Part shown: positions 35,727-43,440 of the stretch, piece by piece
How the letters are laid out: each line of letters starts with the position of its first letter
How positions within the stretch are numbered: position 1 is the stretch's first letter
Source of the DNA: Macrotrachela quadricornifera
Lineage: Eukaryota > Rotifera > Eurotatoria > Philodinida > Philodinidae
NCBI GenBank assembly: GCA_022393335.1
Contig: JAJEKB010021106.1
Span: 488,148 to 552,147 of the forward strand
Direction: 5' to 3'
DNA: 64,000 bases
Notes under the pieces: model-generated
Databases searched by the model: none
The model's input: the letters and a program-made list of their open reading frames with translations, nothing else
Told to the model about the DNA's origin: nothing
Made by a program: the position numbers and the translations under genes

Positions 35727-36623
35727 TTATTCATTCTGTTCATCATTAGAAATATTTTTCTTTTCATGATGGATAGGAATACAATCTGGAGAAGTTGAAC
35801 ATGAATGACAGGTACCACCATATTCACGTGGTAATTGATCAGAATCAATATGTTGTAATAATGTGATTGATGTATCAATACCTTTTTTAACAACAATGAT
35901 TTTTTTTTTAGTGACTGGATCAATGAAATGTTTAACTAAATTCCAAAGAGCAGGAAATATTGTTGGTGGATTCACAAGAAACATTTGTCCTAAACGTTCT
36001 GGATAATAATTATCATCAATATAAAGACATTGTTTAAATGGATTAAGCACTTTTCTTATGTCCATTTTCATATGTTTCACATCATATATAGAAGCAAAAC
36101 TTTCAATATGTTGTCCCAAGTGTCGACTACGTTCTCGAGCTAGATGACAATTATATTCAAGCCAATATATATGACATTGAATCAAATCTTCTGTTTTAAA
36201 TTTATCAAGTAATTCATCAACATCCATCTGGCCTGATTTCTCGATATATAATGGTCGATGAGCTTTAGTATATCCATGATAAGCGTTTGGAACTACTTTT
36301 CTAAGCAGATTTATTCGAAGTATTGCGGATTCATCTTCTAGAATAGAATCAACATGATTATCTATTCGCCATTGTATCATCTCCAGAATAGACTTAATAG
36401 TATGTGCTACATTCCATTTTCTAGCACGAAGAAATCTATACAATTCATATCGCCATTCATTTTCTTCTTCTTCATTATCTAATTTAGTTTTCAATTGTAA
36501 ATTATGTTTATACTCTAGATAAGATTGATGACGAGTTTTTAATTCATTGTAAACAGTATCAAATTTTTGTTGTTGTTCAGTGTTTAATTCATTAATATTT
36601 AAGAGAGCACTATTGGTGGCCAT
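35727..36623 (-). CDS. CRAL-TRIO (Sec14-like) lipid-binding protein
   Basis: Intact single exon, 298 aa. The N-terminal helical segment (about residues 10-90) contains YRFLRARKWNVAHTIKSIL, the CRAL-TRIO N-terminal motif. The lipid-binding lobe covers about residues 110-275, with GYTKAHRPLYIEKSG, YYPERLGQMFLVNPPTIF, WNLVKHFIDPVTKKKIIVV and LPREYGGTC. Proteins of this type bind or transfer small hydrophobic ligands such as phosphoinositides or retinoids between membranes. The order of motifs is closest to the yeast Sec14 and SEC14-like group. A short polar tail follows, without the GOLD domain found in some animal relatives. The start is the ATG in MATNSALLNINE, the only Met before the domain. 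Confidence 0.92.
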   Translation of the reverse strand: MATNSALLNINELNTEQQQKFDTVYNELKTRHQSYLEYKHNLQLKTKLDNEEEENEWRYELYRFLRARKWNVAHTIKSILEMIQWRIDNHVDSILEDESAILRINLLRKVVPNAYHGYTKAHRPLYIEKSGQMDVDELLDKFKTEDLIQCHIYWLEYNCHLARERSRHLGQHIESFASIYDVKHMKMDIRKVLNPFKQCLYIDDNYYPERLGQMFLVNPPTIFPALWNLVKHFIDPVTKKKIIVVKKGIDTSITLLQHIDSDQLPREYGGTCHSCSTSPDCIPIHHEKKNISNDEQNE

Positions 36624-36649
36624 TGTATTACAATTATTACAATTTTCCT

Positions 36650-38089
36650 TAAAGTGCCAATTACTGAAATAGTTTAAATTTAGAATAGAAAATTATTGTA
36701 ATATAGACCGATAAAATAGTAGTCACTCATACTGATCACTTTTTTCGTTACTATCAATACATATCATCCATACGTCGGAAAATTCGTATGTTTGTCTTTT
36801 TCTGTTCTGTTACATCATATGATAAATAAATATTTGATCCTCTTCAATAGATAACGCGCATCAGTGACATAATGAAAAAAATGCATCGTATTACTGATGA
36901 ATGACTGCTGTTTTTTTACGATCTAGTTAGCAAGTGCAGATGGTGAATTCTCTGATGTTGTAGTCAAAAGAAAAACTTGTCTCAAAATCCATCTCAATAT
37001 ACTCGAACAAATTTTATTACTATCGCTAGTATTTAAAGATAAAGACATAAAAAGAATACAATATTGATGCTATCGTCGAATTTTTTGCATTTCTAACTCT
37101 TCTACATCAGAATATCGTCATTGTGATGTACTTTACTTTGTTTATTTAAATTCTTCAGAAATATGTTGTTATGTGTACAATAGATCTCTGAGAAAACAGT
37201 CATTGACCATGAAACAATGCTTCTTTCGTAACGCGAATAATGTATTTAGATAAACTGAAATTTGTTGTTACTGGTTTTATATAAATCGGATCTTTTATAC
37301 AATAATAAATTTTGAATATAAAAATGACTCATCAATAGAATAAAGTATTATGTCATCGAATTCTTCAACATGTCAGTAATCAAAAAAAAATAAAATGTGA
37401 AAAAATCATGAATATATAGTCTATAGAACTTCAAGAGAGAATCTAACGCGATGACTTTCTCATTACTCATCCAATCTATTTTTCTTCAGGTAATAATTCA
37501 ACTAGGGATCAGACTAATTTGTGTTCATCTTTAGTGGCTATCTTATGAAATTCTTATCTCTTATAGGAGAAGTGGCTGGTTTATTTAAATACACATTTGC
37601 TTCTTACCGTTGAATGACACGTATAAGATGATACTAAATGTTGTTTGCTTCACCAATGCACATTATCTTATAAAAGTAACAGCGACGATACAGATAGTTG
37701 CTCGTTCGATGCAACAGCGAGAAACTTTTATTTGCACATTCAACTCTGGTGTTCGATGTAAAAAAAAAGGAAAAGAGATAACCTTTAACTTACAGTAACG
37801 CGATGTTATTAATGCAAAGATAAACAACATTTCATATGTGTAACTTTCAGATAATGATACTGATGAAAATATTTTAGATGCATCAAGACAGCTTTACAGC
37901 TGCTCGGAACGTTTTTAATGTTTAATTGTTGATGATCAGTACTAATTTGAAACCAAACAGTTGAAATTCTTGATGTACTCAAGAAGAAATGCTCATTTTT
38001 CTTTATTAATTAATAGATTACACCTTTGCAAAATCGTTTTATTAATGCACTGCTCCCAATATGAATATTCTTGAATTTTGTCTGCCAGA
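36650..38089. other. Intergenic stretch upstream of the CRAL-TRIO gene
   Basis: No gene or repeat recognised. AT-rich. The promoter of the CRAL-TRIO gene should lie in the first part. Confidence 0.4.
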
Positions 38090-39173
38090 CAGAGCTAGGA
38101 CACAAGTATTTGTACTTGTACTTTTTACTTGAAAAAGTACGAAAAGTACAAGTACAAGTATCCATAGATGTACTTGGTACTTGTACTTGTACTTGCAAAA
38201 ACGTACTTGGTACTTGTACTTTCCGAAAAGTACTTGGTACCTATACTTGTACTTACAAAAACGTACTTGATACCTATACTTGTACTTCCCGAAAAGTACT
38301 TGTTACTTGGACTTGAAATTTCAGAAAAGTACTTGGCACTCTCACTTTAATGACGGAACGACGTCTTTAATAGTGACTACTGTGTCGTTTAGCTTTGTCG
38401 AAACGTTGATAGTTACTCAAAATACTAGAAAGATTGTCGTTATTTTCACTTCGTTGGCGTGTTCCAATTGTAAATGATGTGCATGTCTTCTGAAGTACAA
38501 GTAACGTGCATCGAGACGATCCACTAGGTCCCTTGACTGTAAATTCGAGCTAATATCCTGCCGACAAACACATTTATTTTAGAGATTAAGATTCCGACTT
38601 CAGTCAAGCAGATAGCTCTTGATAACCGGGAGTACTCCCAATATATAGTATTTAAAGATCCAAAGGTATCCCAATATATAGTATTTAAGGACCCAAGGGT
38701 ACCCCCAATATAAAGGACTTGAGGACTCAAGGCAGATTGCGCAGACGTAAGCATTCCAAGATGTTCATCATTACTACGAAGAAATGCAAATAAATGTAAC
38801 AGACGGTATCTGCAGTTTATCTTCAATGAATATATTAGTATACTGGAGTACAAATTTCAGTTATTATATTTTGATATTCAATTATGTTGTAATCTCGCAA
38901 TATGTCAGTGGTCTTTAAAAATTTATTAACGTCTTTTTGTTCTACTCCCATAATGTATTGTACACATATCTCAAATATACGTCCAAAGTTCTTTTTTAAA
39001 CATGTACAAGTACAAAAGTATACGTCTTGAAGTACAAGTACAAGTATTTGTGATAAAGTACAAGTATAAGTACCAAGTATTTGCCACAAGATACAAGTAC
39101 AAGTACCAAGTACATTTTTGCAAGTACAAGTAAAATACTTTTACTTGCAGTACTTGTACTCGTCCTAGCTCTG
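38090..39173. mobile_element. Non-autonomous element with CAGAGCTAGGAC ends and GTACTTGTAC arrays
   Basis: The termini are CAGAGCTAGGAC (38090-38101) and its exact inverse (39162-39173). Inward of each lies an array, about 250 bp on the left and 170 bp on the right, of ACTTGTACTTGTACTT and GTACTTGGTAC-type words, inverted between the ends. Open frames there are repeat translations (strings of T-C-T-C or L-V-L-V). A hAT relation is possible from the CAGAG start, but the flanking 8 bp do not match. Confidence 0.7.
38635..38728. repeat. Short tandem repeat inside the element at 38090
   Basis: A unit of about 35 bp containing CCCAATATATAGTATTTAA is repeated, two copies plus a partial third. It explains the open frame on the minus strand at this place. 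Confidence 0.65.
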
Positions 39174-39735
39174 TACATAATGACTACATAATAATAATCT
39201 TTATACATAGAAGTTGATCTCTATTATTATAATTATGACGACAAAACTTTTTGTCTTCGACTTTTAAAATGTGATGTCTTTTTAAGTGAATAGCAAGAGT
39301 CGTGTAGAAACGAAGACTAGTATATATTCTCGACGAAAAAAGAATTGGACACAGTAAAATAAGCTTGCTTGTCACCGGGTCAAAAGAATATTGGCTCAAA
39401 GATCACTGCTCAGTTATTTTCAGTATATGGCTTTCATTCAATTAAATTCTTGAGTCTGGGAACTCAGTTAATGGCAAACTTTTCACATCGGACTTTTAAC
39501 CAGCTAGACTATCTATTTGAAATTTCAGGCAGTGAAATGGTTTCCAAAAACTAGCTTTCATCCAATCAGATTTTGAGAATTGGAGCTTTAAAATGAGTAG
39601 TATTTTGTAATTTTATTGTTCCTTGAATCAGATTTTGAGGAACTGATACGGCTCAATACTCATTATTTGCAAAAAAAATACTTAGGATTTCGCAGCGATG
39701 CTTTCATAAACTTGGAAATGATGCACTTATTTATA
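39174..39735. other. Intergenic stretch
   Basis: No gene recognised. Loosely repeated phrases about 100-150 bp apart (for example TTGAGTCTGGGAACTC, TTTTGAGAATTGGAGC and TTTTGAGGAACTGA) resemble the body of the dispersed GTTACTTGT repeat family. Confidence 0.35.
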
Positions 39736-41046
39736 CTTAGGGCTGACCAAAAGTTCTAAGATTTTTAAAAAAATATATAAAGATAAAGAGAAAGGTCAAG
39801 TTTTATTTTATTAAATGTTCAAAATAGTCGCCATGATTATTTATACAAAGTTCCATTCTTTCCAATAATTTGTCAAAAGTTTTTTTAAACTCTTCTTCTG
39901 AAATATTTTTCACTATCTTGGTTATTGCACGAGTTAATGATTTTTCGTTTGCTTGATCAGTTAAATGAAGCTTGATGTAATCATTTAGCCAATAATCACA
40001 TGGTGCAAGGTCAGGTGAGTATGGTGGATGCGGCATTATATTGATACCTTCTTCTGTTAAATAATTAATAACATCGGAATGAGTATCGGGTCGAGCATTG
40101 TCGTGAAGCAATTTTATACCATTTGTACCTGATGACTTTCTTTGTTTCCATATTTCTTTGATAACAGGCTTAAGGCAATTTTCTATATAATAGTTGTGAT
40201 CTATAGTGTTGCCTTTATCAACACAATGTATAAGAACAGGACCATTTGACTTAAAGAATATAGAGAATAAATTTTTTGGTTCAAATTTGCTTCGACGAAC
40301 AATAGTTGTTGGTGATTCACCTTCGCCAGCCCAGCTTTTGTTTGTTACCTTGCGACCGATCTGCCTATGGTAAATCCATGTCTCATCACCTGTAATAATA
40401 TCACATAATCGCCAGGAACCACTACGAAATTTTGTCAAATTTTGACGACAAAGTCTAACTCGTTCTTGCTTTTGTTCATCATTAAGTTGACGAGGCACCC
40501 AACATGATGTAACTTTTCTCATTTTGAGATGGTCATGGATAATTCGTTCTATTGTACCATGAGAGAGAGATGTCTCAGCTATAATATCATCATAAGTTGA
40601 ATGTCGATCGTTGTTGATAACCTGTCGTACCAATTCAATATTTGTATCTGTAAGTTCGGATATTGGACGACCAGATCGAGGATCATCATTGACATCTTCT
40701 CGCCCTTCACGGAAACGCTTTGCCCATCTTGCAACTGTTGAATAGGATGGAGCATTGGGTCCCAAAGCTGTTGTAAGTTCCTCGTGAATTGTCTTTGGGT
40801 CTATTTCCAAAATAGTCCTTATTTTTATATAGTACCGATCGAATTCATTTTCCATTTTAAAAAATTTTTTTTTAGTTCGAATCAAAGTTTATCTGAAAAA
40901 ATGTTGTAACCGAGTCCAAAATATAGTTACTATATGTATCATTATAGACAAGACACTCCACTATTTACCCATGTAAAAAATTCTTGAATGCTAATTGGTT
41001 TAAAAAATTGCCAATAACGTTCTTAGAACTTTTGGTCAGCCCTAAG
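39736..41046 (-). mobile_element. mariner transposon, apparently complete
   Basis: Perfect 26-bp inverted ends at 39736-39761 and 41021-41046, beginning CTTAGGGCTGACCAAAAGTT. Both sides are flanked by TA (39734-39735 and 41047-41048). The 1311-bp element holds one uninterrupted transposase frame. Perfect ends and an open gene suggest the youngest element in the window. Confidence 0.95.
39803..40885 (-). CDS. mariner transposase, intact frame (DD34D)
   Basis: The 360-aa frame covers the whole transposase. The N-terminal helix-turn-helix regions carry YSTVARWAKRFREG and PRSGRPISELT, then HGTIERIIHDHLKMRKV. The catalytic core shows ITGDETWIYH (first Asp), LLHDNARPD (second Asp) and PPYSPDLAPCDYWL (third Asp in CDY). 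There are 34 residues between the second and third, the mariner DD34D arrangement. Start choice: ATG at 40883-40885, or the internal MENEFDRYY ten residues later, which may be the real start. Usual conserved residues differ in two places: HDNARPD has Asp where most mariners have His, and CDYWLND replaces the usual DYHLF. Activity is therefore uncertain even though the frame is open. Confidence 0.93.
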   Translation of the reverse strand: MIRTKKKFFKMENEFDRYYIKIRTILEIDPKTIHEELTTALGPNAPSYSTVARWAKRFREGREDVNDDPRSGRPISELTDTNIELVRQVINNDRHSTYDDIIAETSLSHGTIERIIHDHLKMRKVTSCWVPRQLNDEQKQERVRLCRQNLTKFRSGSWRLCDIITGDETWIYHRQIGRKVTNKSWAGEGESPTTIVRRSKFEPKNLFSIFFKSNGPVLIHCVDKGNTIDHNYYIENCLKPVIKEIWKQRKSSGTNGIKLLHDNARPDTHSDVINYLTEEGINIMPHPPYSPDLAPCDYWLNDYIKLHLTDQANEKSLTRAITKIVKNISEEEFKKTFDKLLERMELCINNHGDYFEHLIK

Positions 41047-41149
41047 TAGATCTATCTGCCTTTACTTGTTTTTCTTTGAGTGTCATATAGAGAGTCCTTC
41101 CATTGCAGATCCTGTAATTGTTTCGAGTTAGTGCAACTTTAATGAGTTT

Positions 41150-41613
41150 GGTTTTGAACACAAGACAATGCATTTATGTGAATACAGACTACAGTGCGGG
41201 AGCGGCTAGCCGTAAGTGACCCCCCCCCCCCCCTACAAAGGCACCGACGAACGACTAGTTGCGCTTTTCTTATATTTGCTTTGATTTTTATGTAACCTGT
41301 AAACGATGTTTTTGAGCAAGAAAATGAGGCATTACATTGGTCTATGTTGACATAATATAAAAAACAGAGAAGTTAAGAGTGGAGTGAAGCAGAGATAATG
41401 ATGATCGACTGCGACCTATGCTTCACGTTGTCATACGAAAATCTTAACAGAAAGTTTAAAGACTGCATCTTATAGGATAGCCGTCATTAGCAATCCGTAT
41501 ATACATATGTATCAAGCATAGTTATCAGAGTAGAATCGAACGATCAGCAAGAGATAATGATAACTAGAATTCAGTCGAGGGTTAAGCGAGTCGCAGCGAC
41601 GAGCGTTACTTGT
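41150..41613. repeat. Dispersed repeat family copy D, ending GTTACTTGT
   Basis: The right end is GCGAGTCGCAGCGACGAGCG then TTACTTGT (41586-41613), with the small hairpin GTCGC-A-GCGAC. It shares the tail of the copies at 14770, 27189 and 51440. The left limit is uncertain. A C-homopolymer of about 14 near 41221 lies inside. Confidence 0.45.
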
Positions 41614-41738
41614 ATTATTGGTAGTGATAATACATCGTCATGGTACATATGTTCACGATAAACACTTCTTTGAAGAATATTATGGTTACATAATTCGATA
41701 TCACGAAAATGAATTTTTGATCCAATATCTGTTATATT

Positions 41739-42266
41739 CTATATTGGTTGAGGAAATGGTATATTGGCCATAGTAAGAATCGAATGAAGTTCATCTTCAG
41801 ATCTATTCCATGTAATGAATGCTTCTTCTTGATATCTATATATGTCAATACAAAATAGAATACTTTGTATAAATTTATTATTTTTAAAATGAGATACATA
41901 CCTAAAAAATAGTTCATTGTTATTAATCAAATTATCCAATAAATCCTGTTGCCAATAGAATAAATTGATGTAGACTAATGGAATCCTTAATAATGAATCA
42001 GAAACTTCACGTGCGATTTGTTTATATAGTTTGTAATTATCGACAAAATATTGACTATCAAATACATGACGAACAAGTTGAAGAATAGTATCAATGATCA
42101 TACCTTGAATATGATGATCTGATAACAGGTAATTATTAGGAAAACGTTCTAAAGCATTAATAGTTTGTTGATTGGAAAACATTAGACATAAATTATCTAT
42201 ATTAAATGTGAGATGACAATGTATTTGGTTGAAGTTGACCAGTTTTCTGATAAAATTCCATTGCAT
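41739..42266 (-). CDS. Hypothetical protein next to the palindrome breakpoint
   Basis: An open frame of 175 codons runs from an ATG at 42266. A 66-bp segment (around 41835-41900) has a donor (AG|GTATGT) and acceptor (ATATATAG) and keeps the frame if removed, so it may be an intron, leaving about 153 residues. The protein is rich in Asn, Leu and Ile, with VYINLFYWQQDLLDNLINN and the end MANIPFPQPI. No domain was recognised. The frame remains open about 20 codons upstream of the ATG and begins exactly where homology to the glutamate receptor tail starts (42274), so the 5' part may have been lost to that rearrangement. Confidence 0.5.
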   Translation of the reverse strand: MQWNFIRKLVNFNQIHCHLTFNIDNLCLMFSNQQTINALERFPNNYLLSDHHIQGMIIDTILQLVRHVFDSQYFVDNYKLYKQIAREVSDSLLRIPLVYINLFYWQQDLLDNLINNNELFFRYVSHFKNNKFIQSILFCIDIYRYQEEAFITWNRSEDELHSILTMANIPFPQPI

Positions 42267-42273
42267 GTATAAT

Positions 42274-42357
42274 ATTTCTTCTTTAGAACACTCAATGAAA
42301 AATTTTAAACGTTCGAAAATTCATGCTGCTACTACTTTTAATACAACACATTTTTAA
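42274..42357 (+). pseudogene. Inverted partial copy of the glutamate receptor C-terminus
   Basis: In frame, 27 codons plus stop read ISSLEHSMKNFKRSK, IHAATTFNTTHF and stop. These align without gaps to the last 27 codons and stop of the receptor at 43358-43441. About 72 of 84 bases match and most differences change the amino acid. Nothing upstream on the plus strand continues the receptor. The fragment has no obvious start and is unlikely to be expressed as protein. Confidence 0.8.
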
Positions 42358-42629
42358 ATATGAAAGTTTCTTTATTTTTTTTCAATAAATTTTAATTTAC
42401 AAGAATATATAATATACAATCAATTAAAAGAAATTCTACAGAGTAGACTAAAAGTCACGCAACAAAGAAACATTTTAATATCGCAGCTATGGTTCGAGCA
42501 AACGAGCCAATCTTTTGATCATGAATAAAGGCATGTTCACACTTCATATTCATAAAGACAAAGCTACAGAGAACCATTCTCAAGTTCCACTATTAACTTC
42601 AACAAAAAAATGTTACTTTTTCACAGATG
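42274..42629 (+). repeat. Left arm of a tail-to-tail palindrome with the receptor 3' end
   Basis: The arm is 356 bp. Its partner is 43089-43440 in opposite orientation. Outside the coding tail the arms differ at about 17 of 275 positions by eye (about 94% identity). The loop is about 460 bp and contains a GC-richer palindromic element (42630-42903) plus about 185 bp of unique sequence. Confidence 0.9.
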
Positions 42630-42903
42630 CCCAGGACAATGTTCCCGCAGCCGGATGCTGCTGAAACACGCCGTTTCCGATGGGAACCTGCAGGGAAGAC
42701 ACCGTTTCCGACCGGAAAATGCTGGAAAACAGAAGCGGGAATCCTTTGAACAGATCCGGTAGCCGGATTTGTGCGGTTCCTTTGGGTTCCGTGCAAAGCC
42801 GGTTAAATCCGGCTGCCAGATCCGTTCAAAGGATTCCCGCTTCCATTTTCCTTTGATTTCCGGTGTTTTCCTGTGGGAACCGGTCCGTATTCTTCGACCT
42901 GGG
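42630..42903. mobile_element. Short GC-richer palindromic element in the palindrome loop
   Basis: It begins CCCAGG (42630-42635) and ends CCTGGG (42898-42903). Inside, GAAGCGGGAATCCTTTGAAC and its inverse form a long hairpin around 42733-42843 with the central words AGATCCGG and CCGGATTT. Base composition is much richer in G and C than the surroundings. Probably a foldback miniature element; no target duplication was confirmed. Confidence 0.55.
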
Positions 42904-43088
42904 TGGGAGAAAAAACAATATACAGAATGGTGCAAGAGTCACCTCACAGAAAAAAAAATGAATATCTGCATTAGACCTCAAGCAGATTAGCTGACTTTGT
43001 TACTAATGATAGAGACATGTTCAAGCTTTATATCCATAAAGACAAGCCTAGAAAGACCCTTTGTTAAGTATTTTGTTTTTTCATCTAT

Positions 43089-43440
43089 CTGTGAAAAAGT
43101 AACAGTTTTTTGTTGAAATTAATAGTGGTACTTGAGAATGGTTCTCTGTAGCTTTGTCTTTATGGATATGGAATGTGAACATGCCTTTGTTCGTGATCAA
43201 AACATCGGCTCGTTTGTTCGAACCATAGCTGAGATATTGAAATGGTTCTTTGTTGCGTGACTTTTGGTCTACTCTGTAGAATTTCTTTTAATTAATTGTA
43301 TATTACATATTCTTGTAAATTAAAATTTATTGAAAAAAAATAAAGAAACTTTCATATTTAAAAATGTGTTGTATTAGAAGGAGTAGCAGTATCAGTTGCC
43401 GAATGTTTAAAAGTTTCCATTGAATGTTCTAAAGAAGAAA
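43089..43440 (-). repeat. Right arm of the palindrome (receptor 3' end and flank)
   Basis: It covers the last codons of the receptor, the stop and about 270 bp of 3' flank. It is the inverted partner of 42274-42629 and contains the likely polyadenylation signal of the receptor. Confidence 0.9.
43326..43331 (-). promoter_or_regulatory. Likely polyadenylation signal of the glutamate receptor gene
   Basis: AATAAA on the minus strand, 26 bp after the stop codon. It is conserved in the inverted arm. Confidence 0.5.

Noticed and set aside
38100..38340. Regularly repeated words suggestive of a CRISPR-like array
   Set aside because: Spacing is irregular, there are no unique spacers, and the array is mirrored at the other end of the element.
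38071..38350. Open frames of T-C-T-C and L-V-L-V repeats resembling a repetitive protein
   Set aside because: They are translations of the ACTTGTACTTG word array of a mobile element in different frames.
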